A program made the translations under genes and the position numbers. A stretch of DNA of 64,000 nt from NCBI RefSeq assembly GCF_000151315.2, contig NW_011887294.1:1942460-2006459 (forward strand), given 5' to 3'. The first letter of the stretch is position 1. Every line of letters starts with the position of its first letter. A model generated the notes under the pieces. That model was not told the DNA's origin, ran no database searches, and saw nothing but the letters and a program-made list of their open reading frames with translations. Shown one piece after another: positions 10,663 through 21,100 of the stretch. This stretch comes from Capsaspora owczarzaki ATCC 30864. Taxonomy: Eukaryota > Opisthokonta > Filasterea.

Positions 10663-12729
10663 ATGCGCGCTTCCGCTTCTCGACCATCCGCCGTGCTTGG
10701 CGTGGCTGCCCCCCTGCTGCTGCTGCTGCTGCTGGTGCTCGTGCTGGGCACGCCCCGCCATGTTGGTGGGTCACCCTCATTTCCGCTTGGCTCCGACACG
10801 ACGCCCATCGACCGGATGCCCGCCGCCGAGGATGGCCTGCTGGGCATGCACAAGGACGTAAGCACCGTCCCTCAACGCCGGGATGCTGCGGCGGGGATGA
10901 ACGCTGGGGGAAACTGGCGGCTGGTGCGCAACCGCGTCATCACCAGTGCGCAGAATGGCGCCGTGCCGCAGCACCAAGGCGACCATGCTGATCTCACTGC
11001 AGCTATGTCCGATTCGAGGCGAGTGCTGCACGAAGATACATGGCAGGCACTGCTCCCGCTGGGTCTGGCGCGGCGATCGCTGCTCAAAGACACGCTCAAG
11101 TCTGAGAAACATCGGCGCGATGACGGTTCACCCTCTCGCACTCCCGTCGATGGAAAAATCTCCATCAAAGCGACAAATACGTCGACGGCTGCAAGTTTAT
11201 CGGCAACCGTCGTGTACAGCACCCTGGGCACCCTGCGCTCCATTGCAGGCGCGAAATTCTTGGTCGCCGTGCCCGAAACCGGCTGTCCTGCCATCAATCG
11301 ATCAGACCTGGCGCTTGCACCGAACGAAGGCTGGGTCGCCCTGGTCTCGACGTGTCCCGTCACCGACGGCGACAACTGCACCTATGCCGACAAGGCAATG
11401 GCTGCGGAAGCTGCGGGCGCACTGGCCGCAGTGTTTTCGAATTGTGACTCGGCCGCGTCCGCCCCAGTCCGGATCACTGGCGAGACCATCGTGGCCATTC
11501 CGGTCGTTTCTATCAGTGGGGTGACGACCACTGCCCTTGACCAGCTTCTCAGCAACAACCCTGGCGCTGTTTGGCGAGCGGATGTTGCACCCAACCAATC
11601 CGACGACGATGACGACCTCGGACTCGGGGCGACATTGCTCGTCTATTTGGCAATTGTGGTGCTCGCCGTCTGTATTCCTGGATTTGCGGTGGGTTGCATC
11701 TACTGCATCTTTCGCCGACAGTTCATGTCGCAGCGTGCGGCACAAGGCGTTGATCCCTACTTTTCCGTCATTGTACCGTCAGCTGCTCTGAAGCGCGCCA
11801 TCGACGATTTGCCAATGTTTCGCGTCTGCAGCGACCCTAGTCTAGACTCTGGAATTGGCGATGACGACGCGCGCTGTCCTCGTAACGTGGAAACACCCGC
11901 CACGCATTTGGGTGCTTCAAAGTCGCTCCCAATGTCTGCCATGCCACCTTCTGCACTAGTCCACGCAGTTTCGGAACCTGTTGCCCCAAACACGCATGCA
12001 GCAGTTGCAGTACCATCCAGTCAGCAGGCAGCAGTAACGGCTGCCACCAACAATCCACGCCAAGAGCGACTCCAATTTACCTATGTGGCACCGGAGGCTG
12101 CTGCCGCCTCAGCATTGCCAGGTTCCCGTCGATTCAGCCTCAAGCGCCTCCGTCGAAAGCTCCGCATGCTTGTGCTTCGAAACTCTGAAACGTCAGCTCA
12201 GCCACCAGATGCTGATGCTGAAGCACACGTTACTCCTCGGAACGTGCAGGCGCCTCCTGCAGGTGAGAGTGCTGCAATTGAAATGACTGACATTGTCGTT
12301 TCGGCACCTTCGGCACCTTCAGCAGCAGGACCGCCGCCAAGCTTTACTCGGCCGCTGAACGAAACGTGCGCTGTTTGTCTGGATGACTTTGAAGCTGGCG
12401 ACCTCGGTCTCCTTCTTCCTTGCCATCATGGCTACCACCCAGAGTGCATCCGAGAGTGGCTGCTGCAGCATGGCTCGTGCCCGCTGTGCAAAGCGTGGCT
12501 TCTGCCTGCCACGGCAGACGAAACTATCGCCAGCGATTACGACATTGGTGCGCATCACCAGCCAGGTGCTGCCACCGCCGAGTCACAACCCGCTCCAGGG
12601 CCCGTTGCTTCGAACATGCCAGCGTCCAGACGCTCTACCATCTCGAGGCATTCCGCCAGCTCGGCGGACACATTCCATTCGGCTTCAGAAGGCTCGCACG
12701 ACGCCCATACCGATCATACAACGTTGTAG
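10663..12729 (+). CDS. PA-TM-RING E3 ubiquitin ligase (RNF13/RNF128-like)
   Basis: The 688-residue protein has the full PA-TM-RING order. A signal peptide with a long poly-Leu core covers residues about 9-28. A protease-associated domain spans roughly 180-300 (VALVSTCP, DKAMAAEAAGALAAVFSN, IPVVSISG). One transmembrane helix lies at about 323-350, and a RING-H2 finger at about 569-610 with CAVC, PCHHGYHPEC and CPLC providing all eight zinc ligands. Such ligases sit in endosomal/Golgi membranes with the PA domain in the lumen and RING in the cytosol, where they ubiquitinate membrane cargo. The first ATG with a signal peptide directly behind it is at 10663; the frame is open 31 codons upstream but has no ATG there. 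The 220-residue linker between TM and RING is longer than in animal relatives and is disordered. It appears to be a single exon. Confidence 0.9.
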   Translation: MRASASRPSAVLGVAAPLLLLLLLVLVLGTPRHVGGSPSFPLGSDTTPIDRMPAAEDGLLGMHKDVSTVPQRRDAAAGMNAGGNWRLVRNRVITSAQNGAVPQHQGDHADLTAAMSDSRRVLHEDTWQALLPLGLARRSLLKDTLKSEKHRRDDGSPSRTPVDGKISIKATNTSTAASLSATVVYSTLGTLRSIAGAKFLVAVPETGCPAINRSDLALAPNEGWVALVSTCPVTDGDNCTYADKAMAAEAAGALAAVFSNCDSAASAPVRITGETIVAIPVVSISGVTTTALDQLLSNNPGAVWRADVAPNQSDDDDDLGLGATLLVYLAIVVLAVCIPGFAVGCIYCIFRRQFMSQRAAQGVDPYFSVIVPSAALKRAIDDLPMFRVCSDPSLDSGIGDDDARCPRNVETPATHLGASKSLPMSAMPPSALVHAVSEPVAPNTHAAVAVPSSQQAAVTAATNNPRQERLQFTYVAPEAAAASALPGSRRFSLKRLRRKLRMLVLRNSETSAQPPDADAEAHVTPRNVQAPPAGESAAIEMTDIVVSAPSAPSAAGPPPSFTRPLNETCAVCLDDFEAGDLGLLLPCHHGYHPECIREWLLQHGSCPLCKAWLLPATADETIASDYDIGAHHQPGAATAESQPAPGPVASNMPASRRSTISRHSASSADTFHSASEGSHDAHTDHTTL

Positions 12730-13192
12730 TTGGGCTCGGTGGTTGTTCATCGAGTATTGGAGTTATTTTTGCCGCCATATTTTACTACCCTGTTGTACAT
12801 GCTAGAATATGCCTCTCCCTTTTTGAAACAAATCAGTCCTAATGTAATAATCCAAAACCAAAGCTGCAGAAGCAATCCGAGAATGACTCAGAGACAGCGA
12901 GAGTTGTTTGACAGAGTCATGGATATGGACAGCTAGCGTAAGAGAAGGTCATCTGTGGGGGAAAATGTAGCAGCGCATGTGTTGACGGATTGGAAGGACG
13001 GAATCTCGTCTCCCAAGCTCCTTCGTTCGAAGGCGATTTGAATCAACGTTGGCGCTTAAGCATTGTTGAACAGTTGATCAACTGTCACGTTTGACTTGAA
13101 TTGCCTCTGATAGATCTTCGTGATGAAAGGGAACTTGGAGCTTGTATTGAATTTCAAACGATGGTGGACGTCGTGTCTTCGAGTGTTAAAGT
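12730..13192. other. Intergenic region, convergent 3' ends
   Basis: This spacer lies between the RING ligase stop and the CINP stop. I see no gene, RNA or clear repeat in it. Confidence 0.5.
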
Positions 13193-14434
13193 TTATTGTG
13201 GCACCGTTGATACGCCTGCCAACTGGAAAATATTTAGAACTGCGCATCAAAATACCAGGTTCGTGTCAGAGCATTCGCGCAAGAACCACAAAACCAAAAC
13301 AATCCGGTCGAATTGACAACACTTACTTTGACGTTCGTCGATGTGGTATTCGACGCTCCATGCATCGATAATAACTGCTTCAGAGCTATTTCGGGATGCG
13401 TCGAGTTTGAGCGATTCTACTACAGCTGTTTTTCTGTATCAACAAAAACAAGGTCGAGAGATAAGTGGGGAAGAAGGGAAGCAAATCTCAACTAGAGGAT
13501 CCCGCGCCCACCTTTGGAACTCGGTGGAATACATGTGTGCTATTGCTCGGATCCATTCTACTTGCACGCTGGGCGGTATTTCAGAGGGAGACGAAGCAAT
13601 AGCAGCTGAATCAGAGAACCAAACCAAAAAAAAAAAAAAAATGATGAGCCACAGCAATAAAACATGCTTCGTGAATCCCTTGCAACACTCCGGTGCACAA
13701 ACCTGGCAAGGGTAGTGCAGCAATACTACGCTCAGCCGAGTGCTGCAATCGCTCCAAATGCTCGACAACCTCCCAAAGCGTTGATCTGTTGCAAAGCGTG
13801 AATCGGTTGTCTCCAAGTTGACTGGGTACACTCCATTCCCCCATCAATGTTTCACCTACAAACTTCCACGCAGCGCTCTCAAAAGCGTGTCCGTGTACAC
13901 AATCAGCTTCTCAGCGAGACGCGGATTGAGCTTGTCAAAGTGTTGCAGCGGTGCACCTCCGCGCATGTTGCTGCTGGACTGCTCTGGCCAGTGCTCGATC
14001 GCAGACTCGCGTGATTGGCTCTCGCGCACTGCTGCAGACCCGAGACCCATCTGCTCGATTCTCCCATCTGCATCAGCGGCAGGTGTCGTTGTGGTGTGCA
14101 GTGCGCCACGAGGCGGTTCCGTCATCATTGGATTCGCAGCAGTCGTGTCGGAGGTCACTGCAGCGTACTGCTGGCACACATTGGCATAAGACCTGCGTCA
14201 ACATGTTCCACACACACACACACACATACATACATACAGATACACAACGAAAGCGGAAGGGTGAGCTCGCATCCCGCTCGTTTCCCTCCATAGCCATGCG
14301 TGCGCGGCTTACGAAAGCAGCATCGCGCCCTGCATCACGGTTGCGCGCCATAGATTGCGCTGCTTGGCAATAGACTCGATCAGCTCGGTCAGTGAAGCTT
14401 GAACTGCCGTAGTCGTCGTCGCTGCAGCCGACAT
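13193..14434 (-). CDS. CINP: CINP-like protein (CDK2-interacting protein)
   Basis: Six exons are reconstructed: 14434-14313, 14192-13860, 13785-13703, 13605-13512, 13433-13327 and 13239-13193. All introns are GT-AG and phases agree at every join, giving 261 residues. The C-terminal half follows animal CINP closely in pattern: an HLERLQ helix, a proline-rich link (EIPPSVQVEW), then AHMYSTEFQ, a KTAVVESL helix and DAWSVEYHIDER, matching the MYRKE..KRTVAKEL..W...Y...SR pattern of human CINP. Animal CINP binds CDK2 and ATRIP and is part of an AAA-ATPase complex (SPATA5/SPATA5L1/C1orf109) acting in ribosome biogenesis and replisome turnover. The N-terminal exon is helical (ELIESIAKQRNLWRAT), and exon 2 has a low-complexity insert. 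The individual exons are short and easy to miss. Identification is by memory of the human sequence, not a search. Confidence 0.75.
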
Positions 14435-14576
14435 TGAGGATTTGGCAGCGAGTGTGGTCAAGAAGGAAAAAGAGGAGTGTCTCTGAGCGACTGACCGCAC
14501 GCAATCCCCAATCCAAGCATATCCCATACTTTGGCTTTTAATTCGGCAAATCAAAATAGCTGCACATCCGACAGCA
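14435..14576. promoter_or_regulatory. Bidirectional promoter, CINP / C14orf119-like
   Basis: Only 142 bp separate the two outward-facing start codons (199 bp if the second in-frame Met at 14634 is used). Both transcripts must therefore start from one compact region. Confidence 0.6.
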
Positions 14577-14885
14577 ATGCTCAGTCTCGCATTCACTGTC
14601 ATTCTCACACATTGGACAACCACCCAATCGTCCATGTCAGCCTCAATCCATCCGAGCGACCGTCAGGGCCAGATCGAGTGGGTCTGGATGTGCTTTGCGC
14701 AGTGGACTCGGGCTCAGCGCGAGGTCTTCCTGCGACGCGTGCTGGACCGAGTGGTGCCTGGCGAGCTCGACGATCTGACCTTCCTGCTGGACCGGACGAT
14801 GCGACTCCCAGACGAAGGCGCATCGTACAGCACGACCATGCAGTGCGATGACCAGGGCGAGTTGTTGAGCAGCAGCGCGTTCGTG

Positions 14886-14920
<35 letters not shown>

Positions 14921-15050
14921 CGTTGCGCTCGCTTGGCTCGATCGGTGGTCGGACACGGAGCGCAACGCAATGCTCAACGGACTGTCGGAGATTGACATTC
15001 ACATGATGAACGAGTTTCAAGACTGGGTGCGGCGGCTGCGATGGCGATGA
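14577..15050 (+). CDS. C14orf119-like small protein
   Basis: The 157-residue single-exon protein resembles human C14orf119, an uncharacterised conserved protein. Shared features are the CFAQWTRAQREVFLRRVL block (compare WFANW..QRERFLEDLV), a following LDDLTFLLD helix, and a second block LDRWSDTERNAML near the C-terminus (compare W...WAEQERN). A poly-Gln tract of about ten residues from a CAG repeat (14890-14919) is inserted between the two halves. The ATG at 14577 is the first; the second in-frame Met at 14634 gives a protein of family length and may be the true start. The gene is divergent from CINP. Function is unknown in any organism I recall. Confidence 0.7.
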
Positions 15051-15240
15051 ATATCCCCCGTCATCTGCCGTGATGTTCGACGTTTTGGAACGAACAACTC
15101 TGAACGTGTATTAACCCAATGACAAGATCGTACAAGAAGGAGCGAGAGTCTTCACCCCCTCTTGTAGACGGCACGGCGCCCATGAACGGATTTTGACGTG
15201 GCCGACAGTGTTAACAAGTAACGAATGGATGGTGCTTTGT

Positions 15241-16470
15241 TCAAGACGCCAACGAGAACAACAACAGCCAGCCTCGTCGTACAAGTGCCAAGCTCAGCAC
15301 GTAGATGCCGGCGCTCACAGGCACAGGATGATTCCATTGCACTGATGATGTGATTGTTGTCGCAGAAGGGAACAGACACAAAGTAAGTCCGCAAACGGAC
15401 CTTGTTGTCAGCTCTCCCAAATACAAAAACACACTTCATCTCTTGGGTCCCCAGAAGGCTCTGTTACCTGCTAGTGCCCGCGCTGACATGCGCACAACTA
15501 ACAAGAGAATTAGAAAAGTGGGGCTGATGAACAGCCGCGAGTAGTCCCAGATGCAGAGTGCAACACAAAGTGAGGACGGTAGCAACCCGAGGATCAGCGA
15601 TCGTGCAGTCGCCTCAAAGGTGGTCAGCACTTGAGCTCCGGGAGATTGAGAACGACGACTTGGACGAATATTCAGTAGTAACCGGGTCGAGCAATAACTC
15701 CATCCATGGCTGAGCACGTAACACAATCCGGTCATGACGATCAGTTCTGCCAAACACAAAGAAACCCATAGTAGACAGCTCCAAAGCACACCAGCTTCAA
15801 ACCCCAAAACCATTTTGCAATGCTTTACCGATGCATGATTGGAGCAAAGCAAATGCCCACCCTTGCAGTGAGATCTGGACGGATTGTGGCGGCCCGATGA
15901 CGTTCTGCCAAGGACGCCCAATAGCAGTAGCAGCAGCACTAGCAGGACCGGCCAAGAGCCGCGCCGTTGCTTGGCAAGCAAGAAGCACCAGAGCAAGTCC
16001 AATCCATGGTCGCCATCGATGCTGCGGCTGCGGATGCTGTGGGGTTGGCGATTCGGTCGTCCTGCTCACTTCCATGCGACCAGCATAGTTGAACACGACG
16101 TGGCGAAAGACGCTCGGCTTGTCCAGCAGCAGATCGATCGCCAGAATTGTGTGGTCAAACTCGACAAACGGGTCGGCGATCGCCGCGCAATTCGTCTGCC
16201 CCAAGCAAAGTCGTGGTGGTGTGTCAGTTTTCGCGGGTAAAAAATTTGGCGCGCAGATTATCATAATCTCCAAATCTCAGACAACGCGGCCCAAAAGGGT
16301 TGATTCATTGCCAAAGCGGAAATCATTGCCAAACAAGTCAAGTGGGAGAAAATTAAACAGGGATGGAAAAGAGTCGAGGCACTTACGCAGCCTGTGAGGC
16401 GAATATTGCCGGGACTGTACTGGTGAAACAAGCTCGGAACTGGCGATTGACATGCCGTGCAGACCAACAT
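15241..16470 (-). CDS. ARV1: ARV1, ER lipid/sterol and GPI homeostasis protein
   Basis: Four exons (16470-16387, 16195-15829, 15746-15468, 15341-15241) join in phase to give 276 residues. The N-terminus has the ARV1 homology domain: a zinc-binding pair CTAC, an IRLTGC..C segment spanning the first intron, then DPFVEFDHTILAIDLLLDKP and FRHVVFN, which is diagnostic. The rest contains four to five hydrophobic segments (for example WIGLALVLLACQA, LIVMTGLCYVLSHGW, LILGLLPSSLCVALCIW, and one near the C-terminus), consistent with a multi-pass ER membrane protein. ARV1 proteins are needed for sterol distribution and for GPI-anchor synthesis. The start ATG at 16470 places the first Cys at residue 4, as in yeast-type ARV1. 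The last intron acceptor (at 15342) is the least certain part. Confidence 0.88.
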
Positions 16471-17465
16471 GAAATGTGCTCAAGAAGGACTGGGTTGGGG
16501 TTTTATATTATGAATGCTTCGATGAATACACGATGAATCAGATGTTGGGAGGTTTGGTGTGCTGTAGAAGGGTTGGCGAAAAGTACAAAACGCGTTGATT
16601 GTTGTACATTTTTTGTGCTGCTTTTCGCTCCGTCAAGGCGTTGAAGATGTTTGAGATGCTGCGCCTCCCCCAGCTCAAATAGATGTAAAATATAATTCTT
16701 TGTCCAATTCTGCAAATGCGCATGCGCTGTACTGAGGAGAGTGCTCAATTTTACCCGTCAAAAGTTTGGGGATGGAGTAATCATCATACAGGTACACATT
16801 AAATCAGTCCGATTCGCTGGGTGTGTCAATTCCCGTGCTGAGACTCATATTCAATGCCTCCTGGTTGCTAAAAGTAGCTGGAAATGTTGAACATCAAATT
16901 TTCAGCGAGTTCTTGTTTTTTTGGTTGCTGGTTTTGGTTTTTGTCAACAAGCACATTAGGTACGGACAATTTCTCAAAAACTCAATCCCGCGCGCTCTGG
17001 AGTTGCCCAGTGTGTAGAGTTAAAGCCCTGTCAGGACCCGAGTTTGCGTCCGTCCAGCCGGCGAGGTTAGCCGGTGGTAGTTAATGAGGATTTAGCATAT
17101 TTTGGTGCATTTGGATGCTTTTGGATAGTTGTCATTGCGCATTTTGTATCAATCAATCGACGTTACCTGGCCAATAGCTCTAAGCCCCAACCCGTGGGAA
17201 TCGGAGTCTCACAAGCCCATCATTCGTTGGTTTTCATAAATTGACAAGATAACACGAGCGATTTGCACAACACCGTGCCAAGCGAAACGAAACCTCGAAT
17301 TGCTTTCGGCGAGTTCGCCAATCACGATCGAGCACTTCTGGAGTACGCTCGAGCATGATTTATCACTATCAGACTGCAATTTCATGTTTGCAAGACAAAT
17401 AGTTGGGCTTATCTTCTGAGATTTCCTGTTTTGTCTGCTTGTCAGAGCGCAGTCGCTGTTTCGCA
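16471..17465. promoter_or_regulatory. Divergent intergenic region, ARV1 / DMAC1-like
   Basis: About 1 kb lies between outward-facing starts. I see no coding exon, tRNA or tandem repeat. Short open frames here lack splice signals and family motifs. Confidence 0.5.
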
Positions 17466-17922
17466 ATGGTGAATGACACCGCGGTAATGTCGGACGCCAA
17501 CACACCTCCGACTGTCCCCGAGGACTGTCTCCAATGTCGTTTGGTCCACATTGGTGTATTTGCCGCAGCAGGTAAGCCAGTTACCCGCTTGGAGCGCGAT
17601 GACGTGACTGATGATGAGGTCTGAATCCGCCGTCCCCTTCATCCGAGCAGGCGCATGGACGTTCTTCCAGCGCACACAGGTGCCCAAAACAGCCACAACG
17701 TCGCGTGCCACCCTGGCTGTCGTTGGAACAGGTCAGCGGCTGCTCTGCGTGCACCGCGCGTTTGTTGTATTTTTCCAGAGCACTTTTGTTTCATTCTAAC
17801 GTGTCTTGGCCAATCTAGGTTTGTTCGCTCTGAGCGCCACTCGCGCCTTCATCCCACTAAACCAAAGCGCGACACCAGCACCGTCACCAGCCTCATCCAG
17901 TCCACCGTCGTCATCAGCCTGA
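17466..17922 (+). CDS. DMAC1/TMEM261-like small membrane protein
   Basis: Three exons (17466-17571, 17651-17731, 17819-17922) with GT-AG introns and matching phases give a 96-residue protein, too short and split for simple frame scans. It has a CLQC motif followed by R, then two hydrophobic segments (HIGVFAAAGAWTFF and TLAVVGTGLFALSATRAF), and a Pro/Ser-rich tail. This layout (CxxCR then two TM helices) matches animal DMAC1/TMEM261, a mitochondrial factor for assembly of the distal membrane arm of complex I. The match is by layout and the CxxCR motif only, so another small two-TM protein remains possible. Confidence 0.6.
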
Positions 17923-18173
17923 CCTGTTAACGCAATGTTCTATTCAACAACCAAAGTACAAAGCCTAAACCAAACCAAAACCACCGCAGATTTGAAACAA
18001 ACGAGAATAACAATGCTATATTTTCAAAGCGCGATTCGAGAGGGTTGGTGACACTCACAAGAGAAAATTAGACATAGGGAGGAGGGGTGGGGTGGAAGGG
18101 GGAGAAAATACATCGAGTAACATTAGCAGCACACTAAACTACAACCTCAACACTTTCACCAAAAGTTTGTGTT

Positions 18174-21100
18174 TTATCGAATCTCGTTTCGTTTGGCGTT
18201 GCGCGGCTCAACCTGGAGTGAGAATTCATACAGGCCTTGCTCTGAAACGCTCTTGTTGGCCGCACCAATGCTTTGGAGGAGGTTGAAGTTTGACATGGAC
18301 GTCTCGTACGCGGCCCGACGTTGGTAGTTTTCAAACGAGAAGAACAGGTCGTAAATCAGGTACTGCTTGGCGAAGTTGACACGCTCGCCAAGGAAATCGG
18401 GGTTGCCTTCGTCAATGAAAGCCAAATCGCTCAAAAAGACCGCGCTGTGATTTGGATGGTGGGAGCGCACATTGTTGATTTCAGATCAAGTGAGAGAGGG
18501 TCATTCCACATTGTGCGAGCGCATGGAGACACAGAGATTGCGCCTTACAGGAATGGAATAACCGAATTTTTGGTGGAATTCAATGCCGCGCGGTAGCGAG
18601 AGTAAGACTTTTCAGCCTGCATCTCCAGCTCCAGCTCTTCAAGACGCTGCGTGGTTTGATTGCATCAACGAGCAACGCATCGACGAGGAGAGAATGTGAG
18701 ATGCATCGCGTCAGGCAAGAAACAAACAAACAAAAAACGGCAAGACCAAACAAACAAACAAACAAACAGACAAACAAACAAACAAACAAAAATTCCCGAC
18801 ATACCTTGGTGTGACGCTTTGACATGAGGCGGAACGTCCAGGTCAGTCGCTTGACTGAGGCCATGGACAATCCGGCCAGAATACTCATCGTGCCCTGGAA
18901 ATCGCCGAGCTGCCGCAGGAATGAGGCAATCACGACCATTTTGCTAATCATCTTGACGCGACGCTTGAGTTTCTTTTCTTCGAGAATGGACGCGGCCACC
19001 CAGACAGCCACAAGGTTGAACATGCGAATCATGGCCAACACATTGGGCGACTTGGTTTGTTTCTCGCTCGACATCCACGCGAGTTTTCGGAGCTCTCCGA
19101 GCTGGAGTGAGACAAGAAACAAATGTCAGAGATTAGATTAGAAACGTTCAGACGAGCGCAACGAATGCAACCCCCACGCCTCACCTTAATCGCCTTGAAC
19201 AAGTCAGCATTGACGGAGGCAAGCTGGCAAGCAATATCGTAGCTATCTGAGTGGAGCAAGGTCGAAATTCCGAGGAGCTGCTCAAGCGAGACAACGCAAA
19301 AGACGTGAGTGATGCGCAACAGGGAACAAGGGCAAGCCCCAGTAAAAGCGGGCAATACGCACCTTGAATGCACCAGTCGTGTTGCGTCGAGGCTTGCCAG
19401 TGGTTGATCGCAGCGACGGGCGTTTTTCGCTCGAATCGCTCTCCTTCTTGAGCAGTGCTCGCTGAAGAATCTTTTGCAAATATTCGCCCTTGGACGTGTC
19501 CATCGACAAAATAAAAGCAGTGAGCTTTTCTTTGACTCGAGAATACGTGGGACTGGCGGTATCGAGATGCTCATCAATCCACTTTTTGCTGCGCGACAGG
19601 AAAAAAACAAACAAACAAACAAACAAACAAACAAACAAACAAACAAACAAAAAAAAAAAAAACCAGTCACATCACAAGCGAATGAGTGACAACGATTGCA
19701 TACAAACAAACAAAACAACCGAAAAGCGTGCAGGTCTTACAGAATGATGCAAGTACGCTCCATGATGGGGTACTTTTTGGCTTCTGGCGGCCGGCGATAG
19801 CGATCAGTCATTTTGTCAATCAGTTGCTCGGGGGAGACAATGTTGTTGCAGGTCATGATGAACGCGTTTGTAAACAACATGTCTAGACACGAGATGGGCA
19901 AACCGGTGAGCGAAAAATGACCAAACACACCCCCGAGAACAGAATTCGACGAGTCAACACCATCTCGCTTACCAATCTTTTCAGGATCGGTCAATCGCAC
20001 AATCAACTGCTCGAGCGTGCCACTAACAACGCGCTCTTCGCCAAATTGACCAAGCTCAACGACGACTTGACTGTTTTGATCCACAGAGACGTTGAGCCCG
20101 GCTGCGGCTGGATCGGGGTTTTTGCTATTGTTCGACTTGCCGCGGATGGTCTTGGGTGCGGCAAGCGCCTTTTCAACGGCAGTGTCCGTTCGAGTCCGCA
20201 AAAAGTCGGGGATGGCTGCCGCCGTGTTGCGCTTGATGGCCTCCTCAAAGTCCTGCACGATTTCAGGCACCGTGCCCTCAAACGCCGCGGCGTTGGTCTT
20301 GTTATCGCCCATCGGGAGCTTGGAGCGCGCGCCACCGTTATTGCTCTTGCGAATGGTGGCGTAGGTGTTGACAACGGCCTCGACCGGCGTCGAGACCAGT
20401 TTTGAGAACGACTCCATGTCTTGTTTTGACTGAATTTCGTCCAGTCGTTTCCAGCCTTCCTCGTGCTGTCGGTTGCGCATAAAAAAACAAACAAAACAAA
20501 ACAAATCGTCAGCAAACAACATGACAACCAGCCACTACACCACACGACAGCAACCACGAGAACAGAAGGGTGCCACAACATACCGAATCGTCAAGAACAG
20601 TTTCCGCCGATTTGGGAATCGGGACAATCCGACCAAGCGCTTCGTCGACTGCTTCTTCGAGCGAGTCACAGGCCATGTACAGCTCTTCGGCAAGCTCGTC
20701 GTTGCCGGGAGCTTCCAAAACCTTGTTGACACTCTGAATGAGCTCGTTTTTGGTCTGCAGCACGACGTCTCCGACTTGCTTTTTGCTCTGCTCGAGCAGC
20801 TGCTCTTTCAGAGTAGCCGTTTGGCGGGCGAGGGCGGCAACTCGAGCAGCTGCTCTTTCAGAGTAGCCGTTTGGCGGGCGAGGGCGGCAACCTGCGCGGC
20901 CGCCTGTTCGAGCTCTGCTTGGTTTTCGCCCCCTGCGTGATCGTTGACGCGCTTGGTGGCCGACTGCAATTGCGCTTCGAGCTGTCCGAGTTGCGGCGAA
21001 GCCACACCTTCGTACAAATGCTTGCCCACGGGAGCGACGGCAAGCTGCAAGGAGGACGCAGCCTTGACGAGCTGGCTGGTGGCGTCCTTGTCGCCCGGGG

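Noticed and set aside
17020-17080. GC-rich stretch with inverted CCGG-type repeats considered as a tRNA or small RNA
   Set aside because: No acceptor stem, A-box or T-loop at correct spacing.
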